From contig JABJGH010000005.1 in assembly GCA_018662365.1 (NCBI GenBank), forward strand, positions 1 to 64,000: a stretch of 64,000 nt of DNA, in the 5' to 3' direction. This document shows, one piece after another, positions 1 to 8,790 of the stretch. The position numbers and the translations under genes are program-made. How positions within the stretch are numbered: the stretch's first letter is position 1; every line of letters begins with the position of its first letter. The notes beneath the pieces were generated by a model. The model ran no database searches. It was not told where the DNA came from and saw only the letters and a list, made by a program, of their open reading frames with translations. This stretch comes from Chloroflexota bacterium. Lineage in GTDB: Bacteria; Chloroflexota; Anaerolineae; Anaerolineales; UBA11579.

Positions 1-21
1 ATTGGTTCAATTTGTTACAAA

Positions 22-50
22 TTGCACAAATCACCCATTTTTAGTATAAT
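22..50 (+). promoter_or_regulatory. Sigma70-type promoter of the LysR gene
   Basis: A -35-like TTGCAC (22-27) is separated by 17 bases from a perfect -10 TATAAT (45-50). Transcription from here would give a leader of about 130 bases before the LysR start at 187. No other gene lies between. Confidence 0.6.
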
Positions 51-186
51 CATTTATGAGATTAATAATTGAATTTGGCTAAGTTTTTCTAATATCTTTT
101 TATTAAAAAATACTTCCCAAACAAATATTCAATTCGTACCTTCCGGTAAGAATTAGTTGTTCTTATGATTTGATAATGGAGGAAAG

Positions 187-1137
187 ATGTTAAACGTGCA
201 CCAATTAAATGTTTTTGCTACAGCAGCAGAAACATTGAATTTTACCCAAACCGCAAAAAGGCTTCATTTGACTCAATCGAGCGTCAGCCAACATATCAAG
301 GCACTTGAAAATCAATTAGGTGTGGATCTTTTTGTGCGGAAGGGGAGAACTTTAGAAATTACAGATGCAGGGAATGTTTTAGTACCCATGGCAAAAGAAG
401 TCGTGGAAGGGTCTATTCGAGCATCTGAGCAGATGGAATTACTAAAACAAGAAATACACGGACATTTAATCGTAGGGTGTAATACTGCCCCGGGAAAATA
501 TGTTTTACCGAGATTATTGGCTGAGTTCCATAAGGAATATCCTTTGGTTAGAATTTCCTGCCAAGTATTACCCCAACTGCAAACCCTGGAAGGTCTGGCA
601 GAAGGTGAAATTCATTTTGCATTCACCAATGTGGATGATCTCAATCAGAGCTCGGCTGATTTCAAACTTTATATGCAAGAACCATTAATTCTAATTGTGC
701 CTTTAGGACATCCCTGGGCGACTAGGGACGAGATAGAACCCGAAGAATTATATGATGAACGCTATATCATGCGAGATATGACATCTGGGACCTATATCAA
801 TACAAAATCAACCTTGCGAGATATTGGGATCGAGATGGAAAAATTAGATGTATTGATGGAAATGGGCACCTCTGAATCTGTTGCCCTGGCAGTTGAACAA
901 GGCCTGGGCGTTGGCTTCGTGTCGAAAATGATCGTTGACAAGATATGTGATGGAAAAGTGAAATCCGTTCGTGTCAGGGGAATGGACATTGTTCAAAATA
1001 TTTATTTTGGACGACAAGTCAATCAACCTGCATCGGGTGCGCAAGCCGCATTTTGGGGATTTATAAATGGTATGAACTTAGATATTTTCGAAAGTAAAAT
1101 TAAAATTCAAAATGACGAGATATTGTTTGTTCCATAA
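187..1137 (+). CDS. LysR-family transcriptional regulator
   Basis: A 316-residue DNA-binding regulator. Residues 1-60 form the LysR winged helix-turn-helix (FTQTAKRLHLTQSSVSQHI), and residues 90-295 form a periplasmic-binding-protein-like effector domain with the typical LPRLLAEFHKEYP segment. The length is normal for the family. The CysB/CbbR-like C-terminal domain contains the usual GLGVGFVSK motif. A GGAGG ribosome-binding site lies 5 bases before the ATG. The gene stands alone: a strong terminator follows and the left neighbour is outside the window, so the target genes and inducer cannot be read from context. Confidence 0.93.
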   Translation: MLNVHQLNVFATAAETLNFTQTAKRLHLTQSSVSQHIKALENQLGVDLFVRKGRTLEITDAGNVLVPMAKEVVEGSIRASEQMELLKQEIHGHLIVGCNTAPGKYVLPRLLAEFHKEYPLVRISCQVLPQLQTLEGLAEGEIHFAFTNVDDLNQSSADFKLYMQEPLILIVPLGHPWATRDEIEPEELYDERYIMRDMTSGTYINTKSTLRDIGIEMEKLDVLMEMGTSESVALAVEQGLGVGFVSKMIVDKICDGKVKSVRVRGMDIVQNIYFGRQVNQPASGAQAAFWGFINGMNLDIFESKIKIQNDEILFVP

Positions 1138-1161
1138 TTAGTAATTATTTAAAGAAAATTT

Positions 1162-1195
1162 ATCCGTGCAGGAGCATTTCCTGCACGGATTTTTT
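1162..1195 (+). terminator. Rho-independent terminator after the LysR gene
   Basis: A perfect 12-bp stem (1162-1173 with 1179-1190) with a 5-base loop is followed by a run of Ts. It begins 25 bases after the LysR stop codon. Confidence 0.92.
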
Positions 1196-1309
1196 ATTTT
1201 AAAAATGGATCTTAAATTTAGTATTTTAATTTAAGAAATCCTCCCTTCCCTTGGGGTATAATCAAAAAGTCACAAAGTTGATACAATTTCCTAGGATTGA
1301 GGAGAATTT

Positions 1310-3670
1310 ATGCGTGGAAGTAGGAAAAAATCTGGTGGCTCCCGAATTCGGGGGGGGCGCCCGGCACCGCGATCGAAAGGGGTCGCACGCCGACCATCAG
1401 CCAGAACGGCTGTTAGAAGAGGGGCAAATACTAGAACTTCTCAAGTTCGACAAGTAAAAAGACAAAATACAAGGCGTCAAGCCTCAAAAACATCTGCTCG
1501 GCCACGACCTGTGGTTCGTCCAAGATCTAATCCGATCAAGCGGATGCCCCAGGCGAGACCAAAGCTTGCAAGACCTGGTGTTAGCCCAAAGCCTGCAACC
1601 GTATCGCAATCTGCTGGCGTTCGTAGAACTGCACGGATGCCGCGCATATCAGGGAAACCTAGCAGGACGGTAAGACCCTCTGCCCGTCAAATTAAAAGAG
1701 GTGGGTTGGCCATGCCAGTTGTCGCAGCGGGCACTTTCATTGCGTTAAATCGCGCCAGAGTACATCCAGATCTTCTTCCAGAAATTAATTATATAGAAAC
1801 GGCCTTAAGCGATCTTCAAGTGGGTTCTAGTTTTGTCGATATTCAGGAAGATGTTGCAGAACTTGATTCTAATTTAAATCACGCATTGAATTTATTAGAA
1901 AGTGCGAGAGAAAAAGGGTACAAGTACCAGAAGGACCTAGAGGATATTGCCTATCAGGCGATGAGCCGTTGGCAAAAGGTTAGTGGAGATATTGGGGGGA
2001 AGATCGATCAACAATCTAGGATGATCCAAAATAATTTCACAAATGTTAATTCTGGAATCCAAGAATTAAATACTGTCATTTCCACGCCCTCTGGAGCCTC
2101 TGCAGTTCGACGATTACAATCCGAAATTTTAAATTTGAAGAATGATGTGCAATCTGTGAGTAATTCAATTGAAAGTATATATTCAGATATTGAATCTCAA
2201 ACTTCGCAATTGATCTCACGATTAACTACGATCCATTGGATTCTAACCCAACAGGAAGAAGCAAGTTTTGAATTTGAAAGGGATGAGGATATCTATGCGG
2301 CTGTTACTGCTCGATGGGATCAAGAAGGAAAGGACGATCCAGAAGGAATTCTCTTTTTAAGCAATAAGCGCCTGATTTTTGAAAGAAAAGAAAAGGTATC
2401 TACGAAAAAAATATTATTTGTCACAACAGCTTCAGAGTTAGTGCAGGAAGCTATGGTGATTAATAAATTGTCTGAGATCAAGGAAGTTAAAGCGCATAAT
2501 AAAGGTTTGTTTGGGGGGAAAGATTTTATTAATGTGGTCTATGATGATCAAACGATCCCATACCAAATTAGCCATCAAGATAATAAGGAATGGATCTTAC
2601 TGATCAAAGATGCAAAGTCGGGAAAGATCGAAGATGATCGAACGAGTGGAACAGGTTTGAGTTTTTCTGACCTTACTGGCGCTGTGACTGAGGCAGATAT
2701 CTTGGATGCTCAAAATGAAGTAAATGAGCTTCAGGATGAGATGATGCTGAAAAACCTGCAAGATGAAATTTCTACATTGGAAGGAGAAGTCAACAATCTA
2801 GGTCGCGAATTAGCCGAACTGCGGGCACGCGGATACAATGTTGAAAAGACCCTAGAGGCAGACATTGTTGTTTTGGCAGCACAGTGGGAAAAGATCAAGA
2901 ACCGAACGAAAACCACGATCTCATTACAAACCAATATGCTCGCCAGCCAAATGAAAAATATTCAGGAAAAAATGTCTGCTCTGGCAGCAAAATCGGGCAA
3001 CTTGGCCCTAGCCCGACCTCAATTTGTTTCCTTAAAATCAGCAATTGCTTCCGCTGAAGCCCAGGCTGAAGCTGCGGAAGAAACGGTTTTAGATCAATAT
3101 GATGAGTATGCCAATGAAGTAGAATTCTTGGACTCTCATTTTGAATGGGTAGATTGGATGTTAGATGCTCTTGAAACGGCCTCGTTTAAACTTCTGGCTA
3201 CTGAAAGTGGCGTAGCGGCGGTAGAAGCAGTTTGGGACCGAGCAGGTTTAGAACCAGAAAATGGTGTCCTATTCTTGACTGACCAAAGATTTTTATGGGA
3301 AGATCGAGAAGGAGCTTACGAGCTAAAGATCGATGTGCCCGTTTCAATGATTGAAAAAATAGTTGAAGATTTAGATGAGGAGACCGGATCTGAAAAGTTG
3401 GTAGTCAGTTTTGGGAGCGATGCCCCCGTTTCAAAAGGTTTCTTTTTGCTTTCTCAACCCGTAGCCGAAGAATGGTTGCAGATGGTTGGAAGGGCACAAT
3501 CGGATGGATATGCCCAGGATATGGCTATAGAGATTGATGAAAAGGATCTTGAACGAATTAAAAATGCCCCAACCCAATGTCCAAATTGTGGGGGGGCATT
3601 CACAGCGCCGATCCTTCGTGGACAAAATGAGATTACCTGCGAGTTTTGTGGCGTCGTAACTAGAATCTAA
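1310..3670 (+). CDS. Coiled-coil protein with two PH/GRAM-like repeats and a C-terminal zinc ribbon
   Basis: A 786-residue protein I cannot assign to a named family. The first ~130 residues are very basic and rich in Arg, Pro and Ser, like a disordered nucleic-acid- or membrane-binding tail. A short hydrophobic stretch (MPVVAAGTFIALN) follows, then alpha-helical, coiled-coil-like segments near 160-310 and 440-620. Two related modules sit at about 320-425 and 630-735. Each reads as acidic residues, a W-D pair, GILFLSNKRLIFE or GVLFLTDQRFLWE, then a strand-rich tail, which is the pattern of a bacterial PH or GRAM-like domain. The C-terminus (about 757-786) has CPNCGG...CEFCG, a zinc ribbon. The start has a GAGGAG site. 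It lies 22 bases before the kinase gene and is probably cotranscribed, so it may be a partner or substrate of the kinase. Confidence 0.8.
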   Translation: MRGSRKKSGGSRIRGGRPAPRSKGVARRPSARTAVRRGANTRTSQVRQVKRQNTRRQASKTSARPRPVVRPRSNPIKRMPQARPKLARPGVSPKPATVSQSAGVRRTARMPRISGKPSRTVRPSARQIKRGGLAMPVVAAGTFIALNRARVHPDLLPEINYIETALSDLQVGSSFVDIQEDVAELDSNLNHALNLLESAREKGYKYQKDLEDIAYQAMSRWQKVSGDIGGKIDQQSRMIQNNFTNVNSGIQELNTVISTPSGASAVRRLQSEILNLKNDVQSVSNSIESIYSDIESQTSQLISRLTTIHWILTQQEEASFEFERDEDIYAAVTARWDQEGKDDPEGILFLSNKRLIFERKEKVSTKKILFVTTASELVQEAMVINKLSEIKEVKAHNKGLFGGKDFINVVYDDQTIPYQISHQDNKEWILLIKDAKSGKIEDDRTSGTGLSFSDLTGAVTEADILDAQNEVNELQDEMMLKNLQDEISTLEGEVNNLGRELAELRARGYNVEKTLEADIVVLAAQWEKIKNRTKTTISLQTNMLASQMKNIQEKMSALAAKSGNLALARPQFVSLKSAIASAEAQAEAAEETVLDQYDEYANEVEFLDSHFEWVDWMLDALETASFKLLATESGVAAVEAVWDRAGLEPENGVLFLTDQRFLWEDREGAYELKIDVPVSMIEKIVEDLDEETGSEKLVVSFGSDAPVSKGFFLLSQPVAEEWLQMVGRAQSDGYAQDMAIEIDEKDLERIKNAPTQCPNCGGAFTAPILRGQNEITCEFCGVVTRI

Positions 3671-3692
3671 TTAAGTAACAAAAAGATAAATT

Positions 3693-5777
3693 ATGGCAGA
3701 AATTGGAAAACTTTTAAATGATCGTTATGAAATTCTCTCCACACTTGGTCAGGGGGGGATGGGAGCGGTTTATCGTGCAAGGGATCAGGTATTAGATGTT
3801 TTTGTAGCGGTAAAAGAAAACACAATTGAAGATGAGGAAGGTTCCAGACAATTTCGTCGGGAAGCTACCATCTTGGCGAAGATGCGTCATCAAAATCTTC
3901 CCCGGGTGACCGATCATTTTGTTCTGCCAGAGCAAGGACAATACCTTGTGATGGATTATATAGAGGGGGAAGATCTTCGCCAAAGGATGGAACGAGATGG
4001 CTCAATTCCTGAAGATGAAGTGATCTTGATCGGGGTTGCGATCAGCGAAGCATTATATTATTTGCATAATCAAAATCCTCCGATCATCCACAGGGACCTT
4101 AAGCCAGGAAATATTAAGGTAACGCCTTCTGGTCAAGTGGTATTAGTGGATTTTGGATTGGCAAAAATGGTGGAAGAAAGTAAAGAAACCACAACTGGTG
4201 CCCGGGGATTAAGTCCAGGATATTCTCCTCCTGAACAATACGGTACCGCCAGAACGGATAAACGAAGTGATATTTATTCACTTGGCGCTACACTTTACAC
4301 CTTCTTGACCGGAACACAACCGGAAGATGGTCTAGAGGTGATGATCCAACAATCGGAATTAACCAAAATCCGAGATCGCAATCCAAAAATAAATCGAAAA
4401 TTAGCATCCACCATTGAGAAAGCTCTCAACGTGGTGCCTGAAGAACGTTATCAGGAAGCGATAGATTTTCAGCAAGCACTTTTAGACTCTAGCGATACGG
4501 TTGCAAAAAGGATACAAAGTGGTGAGGTTTCATTGCCTTCAATTGCCGGCGCGGAAACAGTAAAAGTAGATGGAAGTGAGTCGAATAGGGCGCATACTAG
4601 CAGACCCGCAGCTTCAATGAGGAATAGTAAAAAAACCAGAAAGCCTGTTTTTTGGTTGGCAATGTTTGCTCTCCTTTTAGCTGTAGGAGCTGCATCGGTT
4701 TACTTTCTAATGCCTGATTTGTTACCCACAAGTTGGTATCCAGAAAATACCTCGACGGCATCACCGCCCACTTCTACAGTAATTCCTACCCAAGAAACAG
4801 TAGAAACAGAAAGTGTCATTGCATCTGAATCAACTCCGACAGTAGCTCCTTCGGAAACCGCAGTTGTTTTTCCGACTGAAACAAGTACACCAGCCGCTAC
4901 ACCTCGTTATGGAGGGGATTTGATCGCATTTGCTTCAAATCGGGATAACCCAACAGGAAAACCCCAAATATTTATTTTCAATATGGAAACCGAAGAAATT
5001 GCCAGGATCACAGAAAAAGCTAATGGGGCTTGCCAACCTTCTTGGTCTCCTGATGGACAACGGATCGTCTTTGTTTCTCCATGTGATCGAAATAAGGCAA
5101 GGTATTTGGGATCCACACTTCATATTATGAATGCAGATGGAAGTGACTCATTTGAAATTCCTTCCAAACCGGGGGGAGATTATGACCCTGAATGGTCTCC
5201 TGTGGATAATAGGATCGTTTTTACATCTGAACGTGATTTCGATAGACCAAGTATATTTGTGTATGATGTTGATACTGGAGAAACCACAAACCTCAGTCAA
5301 ATTCAAGCTTATGATTTTCAACCTTCCTGGTCGGCAGATGGAAGTAAGATCGTTTTTGTAACTAGCCGATTCGTGCCCAATCAACTCTGGTATATGGAAT
5401 CTGAAACAGGTCGTCCTTGGGGTGTAGTTTCTAGGGATGATGATTTGACATATTCTCAACCATTTTGGTCATCAGATGGAGAAGACATTCTATTTACTCA
5501 AACTTGGACTGGGCAACAATTTGTATTGTTAAAAACCTTGGATTGGAATGATGGCGTGAGTCCAGGTTTTGATGAGGATTTGGTTTTCGATATCAATGTT
5601 GGGTTGTGGGAGGCTGACTTTTCCCCAGATTATTCCGGAATGGTATTCGTTAGCAATGATGGACTTGGCAACCAAGATATTTATGTGGCTAATTACGGTA
5701 GTTTAGATTGGAGTCGATTAACTACATTAAATTCAAATGATTATGACCCTGCATGGGGTCCGGGCTCATCACCTTAG
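3693..5777 (+). CDS. Transmembrane Ser/Thr protein kinase with extracellular TolB-like propeller
   Basis: A 694-residue Hanks-type kinase. The catalytic domain (1-270) has the glycine loop GQGGMGAVY, Lys41, the HRDLKPGN loop (catalytic Asp135), DFG at Asp153 and the SPPEQYGT activation segment, so it should be active. One membrane helix (about 317-340) follows a basic linker. A Pro/Thr/Ser-rich spacer (345-400) then leads to PD40/TolB-type repeats (PSWSPDGQRIVF and variants) forming a probable extracellular beta-propeller sensor. PASTA domains, common in other bacterial kinases, are absent. This domain order is common in Chloroflexota. It is the second gene of a unit with the zinc-ribbon protein. 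The propeller ligand is unknown. Confidence 0.92.
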   Translation: MAEIGKLLNDRYEILSTLGQGGMGAVYRARDQVLDVFVAVKENTIEDEEGSRQFRREATILAKMRHQNLPRVTDHFVLPEQGQYLVMDYIEGEDLRQRMERDGSIPEDEVILIGVAISEALYYLHNQNPPIIHRDLKPGNIKVTPSGQVVLVDFGLAKMVEESKETTTGARGLSPGYSPPEQYGTARTDKRSDIYSLGATLYTFLTGTQPEDGLEVMIQQSELTKIRDRNPKINRKLASTIEKALNVVPEERYQEAIDFQQALLDSSDTVAKRIQSGEVSLPSIAGAETVKVDGSESNRAHTSRPAASMRNSKKTRKPVFWLAMFALLLAVGAASVYFLMPDLLPTSWYPENTSTASPPTSTVIPTQETVETESVIASESTPTVAPSETAVVFPTETSTPAATPRYGGDLIAFASNRDNPTGKPQIFIFNMETEEIARITEKANGACQPSWSPDGQRIVFVSPCDRNKARYLGSTLHIMNADGSDSFEIPSKPGGDYDPEWSPVDNRIVFTSERDFDRPSIFVYDVDTGETTNLSQIQAYDFQPSWSADGSKIVFVTSRFVPNQLWYMESETGRPWGVVSRDDDLTYSQPFWSSDGEDILFTQTWTGQQFVLLKTLDWNDGVSPGFDEDLVFDINVGLWEADFSPDYSGMVFVSNDGLGNQDIYVANYGSLDWSRLTTLNSNDYDPAWGPGSSP

Positions 5778-5790
5778 GTAAAAACTAAAA

Positions 5791-5819
5791 AAAACTGCGG
5801 AAATCTCCGCAGTTTTTTT
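5791..5819 (+). terminator. Bidirectional terminator between kinase and acyl carrier protein genes
   Basis: An 11-bp perfect stem (5791-5801 with 5806-5816) has a 4-base loop and a T run on the right. An A run on the left lets it also act for the convergent minus-strand operon. Confidence 0.9.
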
Positions 5820-5832
5820 GTTTAAATAACCA

Positions 5833-6078
5833 TTATTGACGGCTTTTTATTAGATCAGCTAATTGTTGCAATGTGTCGAATGTGTCTGCATTCAATTCGG
5901 TATCGTCGATGACGACATTAAAACTTTCTTCTACAAATAAAGCTAAATCAACTAAGGAAAACGAATCTATCAATCCACCGGAGATCAAAGCTTCATCGCT
6001 CGCGATTTGTCGATCTGGTTGTTTCATAATTTCCGTTTTGATATAGTCCGCTAGTTTTTCAATCATTTCTACACTCAT
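5833..6078 (-). CDS. Acyl carrier protein (DltC-like)
   Basis: An 81-residue acyl carrier protein. The phosphopantetheine-bearing serine lies in GGLIDSFSLVDL, the standard carrier motif. The frame extends 7 codons upstream to a TTG, but the ATG at 6078 has an AAAGAGG ribosome-binding site and is preferred. It is the last gene of the MBOAT/SGNH operon, matching DltC in the Dlt teichoic-acid D-alanylation system, where the carrier delivers an activated acyl group to the membrane acyltransferase. No ligase that would load it (DltA-like) is in the window. The cargo is therefore unknown: D-alanine, another amino acid or a fatty acyl group are all possible. A TATAAT on the minus strand (6111-6116) may give it an extra promoter. 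Confidence 0.88.
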   Translation of the reverse strand: MSVEMIEKLADYIKTEIMKQPDRQIASDEALISGGLIDSFSLVDLALFVEESFNVVIDDTELNADTFDTLQQLADLIKSRQ

Positions 6079-6130
6079 ATTTGGGTAAACCTCTTTCAAA
6101 ATTTTTGCTCATTATACTGGATTATTCGTG

Positions 6131-7258
6131 CTAGTTGTTTATTATTTCCAAAATTTTAGGGATTAACTGATCAGCTAGTTGAGCAGAGCCTTCAGGGGAG
6201 AGATGTATGGCGCTATTGGTAAATTCAGTATTATCAACCGCCTGCCAAAGATCAATATATGCCCATCCATTATCTTCTGTTTCGGTGGCCAGGAGTTGGC
6301 GATAAGAATCATATGCCCAGCGTGGGTAAAAGAAATCATATCGAATATCGCTGTTCTCTCCCTGACTAACAAAGATCGGTTCATTGACAATTAGGACAGG
6401 AATTTGATCCGCATGCTCGATCCCAGCTGACATCACATCGAAGGCTAGATCATTTCTGGAAAGGGTAGGGGGGGCAAATCCATAATAGTCATCAATGGGG
6501 TCCAGATCCTCTGCTCGCAGTTTGTACTCGTCTGGAATATATTGGTCGATGCCAGTCGCTGCCCACAAGGGGGCGTAAAATTGCAATCTTAAGACATCTG
6601 CAATTTGCCGACGTTGTCCAATAATCGTTTTTTCCCAAAAGGTTTCATTAATAAAAAGTTCACTGTTAGGATCAATATTTATCGAATATTGTTCGATCAG
6701 TGGCTTAACAAATTCGGGGTTTTGTTGAACCAGAGGGGTAAAGATTTGTTTTTCATAGGGGAACGATTCTAATGTGACCAGCCAGATGATCAGGTTGGGC
6801 TGATATTCTAAAACCCTATCTAAGATCATGAGGTCTTTGGTCAAAGATATTGTGGGATATCCAAAATTATAAAATTCAATATCTTTTCCCTCTGCTGTTT
6901 CTAATTCTGATCGGTTTAATATGTTTGAAAGGGTATCTTCATTTTCAAGGTAAAAGCCCCAGGTTGAAGAATCTCCAATTAGGAAAACTCTAAATTCATT
7001 TTCTGATTTATCAATTCCCGATATTTCGTGGGATGAGAACATTGCTTCAAGATTATATAAACTAAGATTGTAGGCTTCGGCGGGATTTTCTCCAAAGGGT
7101 AACCTTTCACGTCCTGGTACTAAGGAATTATAGACACTCAGTTTCCCTAATATCTGTTGGGGGGAACTAAAGGCAAAGATCAAATTGAAAAGGATGAAGA
7201 GGATCACCGCCTTGATCAATAAGCGCCATAAATTTGTTTTTGAGGTGTTATCGTTCAT
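6131..7258 (-). CDS. Membrane-anchored SGNH-hydrolase-like protein (DltD/AlgJ-type partner of MBOAT)
   Basis: A 375-residue protein with one N-terminal membrane helix (about 10-33). An SGNH-type domain follows: block I is FLIGDSSTWGF (nucleophile Ser) and a C-terminal IHLSPEGSAQLA supplies the catalytic His region. The frame can be read 24 codons further upstream into the MBOAT gene, but the ATG at 7258 overlaps the MBOAT stop as ATGA and gives a clean signal anchor. Proteins of this kind work outside the membrane with an MBOAT enzyme to transfer acyl groups to cell-envelope polymers (DltD on teichoic acid, AlgJ/X on alginate). The role here is inferred from the operon. Confidence 0.82.
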   Translation of the reverse strand: MNDNTSKTNLWRLLIKAVILFILFNLIFAFSSPQQILGKLSVYNSLVPGRERLPFGENPAEAYNLSLYNLEAMFSSHEISGIDKSENEFRVFLIGDSSTWGFYLENEDTLSNILNRSELETAEGKDIEFYNFGYPTISLTKDLMILDRVLEYQPNLIIWLVTLESFPYEKQIFTPLVQQNPEFVKPLIEQYSINIDPNSELFINETFWEKTIIGQRRQIADVLRLQFYAPLWAATGIDQYIPDEYKLRAEDLDPIDDYYGFAPPTLSRNDLAFDVMSAGIEHADQIPVLIVNEPIFVSQGENSDIRYDFFYPRWAYDSYRQLLATETEDNGWAYIDLWQAVDNTEFTNSAIHLSPEGSAQLADQLIPKILEIINN

Positions 7259-8664
7259 GCGCCACCCCCAAAAAGGACTTGAAAGGTATGTATCGCATCT
7301 GATGGATCGGGGAGGGCAAACCAAACCCAACCTAATACCACAAAATGGAAAGTGAGCAGCACCCCAAGGCTTTCAGCTACTTTTTGGTTTGATATCAAAG
7401 GGCGGGATTTGGTGAACTCAACCCAGCGATTATGAATGAATAAGCCTATCCCATGCCAAAGCCCCCAAATCACAAAATTCCAAGTGATACCATGCCAAAG
7501 GCCTAATAGGACCATCGTGCCAAGTTGACCGAATAATATAATCACGGGGATGGAGACTTTGCGAGATCGCAATGCCCTGGTTAGGGGATTGAAAAAATAC
7601 CCTCTGAACCATTGAGCAAGGGTCATATGCCAACTGTTCCAGAAGGCAGTTAAGTTGCTTTTTCGATAAGGTTGATCAAAGTTTTCTGGAAGTTGAATGC
7701 CAAATAACATGCCAAGTCCAATGGCGATTTGGGTATAACCTGCAAAATCAAAGAAAATTCGGAATGCGTATGCATAGGTGAGCACCCACATCCATATTGT
7801 AGATTGGGTTTCCAAGTGGTTTGTTGAATTTAGAGCGAATATCGCCAAGCTATCGGCGATCGCAAATTTCATAAATATGCCAATCACGATCCGTTTTCCA
7901 GCCAATAAGATTTGGTTTGGGTTTAATATGAAATCATCATCGAGGTCTTTTCCAAATCGTTGGATTTTATCTATGGGGCCAGCAGTGAGAGCGGGGAAGA
8001 AAATGATAAAAGTGATGAAATTCGATAAAGAGGTTTCTGGCAGCCGGTTGTTCATCCGGTCTCGGAGTGTGTGCAATAAGCGAAAAGCAACATAGGAGAA
8101 ACCCAACCAGCGGATGTCAAAGGCGGTTGCTAGTTCGACCGATTGTCCAGTGAAATTTCGCAAAACTGTGCTCAACCATAATGCCAATACTTCTGTTTTT
8201 AGAAAAATAAAAAGCACAATGATTTTGATCACCGCAGTCTGGATCAGGTTTTTGTTTCCACTGATCCAATGGTTAATAGTCTGGGTAATGATTACAACCA
8301 ACATTATTAAGACAATGATTTGGAAGATTTCTGGCGGTCGAGTAACTGTTAAACAACAAAGGGGGAAAAAATAGCGCGTCAGCGAGATCAAGAGGATCAC
8401 CGATGTGATCAGCAGAGCCGTTTTCTGGTCAGCTTTACTCACCGCCCCTTTTTCTTGACGAGTATAGGCCCAGGTGAATACGGATATGGCAATCGTAAGG
8501 GTGGGTAACCAAAAATCTAAATTTCTAATGGGGGTGGCTGGCTGCAGCCAATAGATGGCGAGAATGCTGATTATTAAAAGGAGAGGTTTTCTTCCGCTTC
8601 CTTTTAATAGAGAAGCTGATACTAGAGCTAACCCAATAAATATGAGAATATTGCTTAAACTCAT
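7255..8664 (-). CDS. MBOAT-family O-acyltransferase (DltB/AlgI-like)
   Basis: A 469-residue polytopic membrane protein with about 11 hydrophobic segments. The MBOAT signature is clear: FFDFAGYTQIAIGLGMLFGI, then SFWNSWHMTL-like residues (AFWNSWHMTLAQWFRGY), then the catalytic-His region LLGLWHGITWNFVIWGLWHG. MBOAT enzymes move an acyl group from a cytoplasmic carrier across the membrane to an extracellular acceptor. The start lies 3 bases after the stop of the 39-codon microprotein gene, and the stop overlaps the SGNH gene start. The order microprotein-MBOAT-SGNH-carrier protein parallels dltX-B-D-C. The acceptor polymer is not indicated. Confidence 0.93.
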   Translation of the reverse strand: MSLSNILIFIGLALVSASLLKGSGRKPLLLIISILAIYWLQPATPIRNLDFWLPTLTIAISVFTWAYTRQEKGAVSKADQKTALLITSVILLISLTRYFFPLCCLTVTRPPEIFQIIVLIMLVVIITQTINHWISGNKNLIQTAVIKIIVLFIFLKTEVLALWLSTVLRNFTGQSVELATAFDIRWLGFSYVAFRLLHTLRDRMNNRLPETSLSNFITFIIFFPALTAGPIDKIQRFGKDLDDDFILNPNQILLAGKRIVIGIFMKFAIADSLAIFALNSTNHLETQSTIWMWVLTYAYAFRIFFDFAGYTQIAIGLGMLFGIQLPENFDQPYRKSNLTAFWNSWHMTLAQWFRGYFFNPLTRALRSRKVSIPVIILFGQLGTMVLLGLWHGITWNFVIWGLWHGIGLFIHNRWVEFTKSRPLISNQKVAESLGVLLTFHFVVLGWVWFALPDPSDAIHTFQVLFGGGA

Positions 8665-8667
8665 TGA

Positions 8668-8787
8668 TTAGAAGCCCTGATAAATCCATTGGGGAGCCTG
8701 ATCGGCAGTCAATATGATGACCATAATGACGATCAGGCTAAGTGCTAGAGCAGATAAATTTTCTCTAGAAAATATTTTTTTGAACAT
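8668..8787 (-). CDS. DltX-like single-span microprotein ending in WIYQGF
   Basis: A 39-codon gene that is easily missed because of its size. The translation starts MFKKIFSRENL, has one hydrophobic helix (about 11-27) and ends with PQWIYQGF at the extreme C-terminus. DltX proteins (about 45-50 residues, one helix) end in a similar aromatic FIYNEF-type motif, and the motif tyrosine has been proposed as a relay that carries the acyl group between DltB and DltD. The gene lies 3 bases from the upstream stop and 3 bases from the MBOAT start, so it is translated with the operon. The identification rests on size, topology, C-terminal motif and position, not on overall identity. Confidence 0.75.
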   Translation of the reverse strand: MFKKIFSRENLSALALSLIVIMVIILTADQAPQWIYQGF

Positions 8788-8790
8788 CCT

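Noticed and set aside
792-1044. Overlapping minus-strand frames inside the LysR gene
   Set aside because: They lie wholly within a well-supported gene and show no family features.
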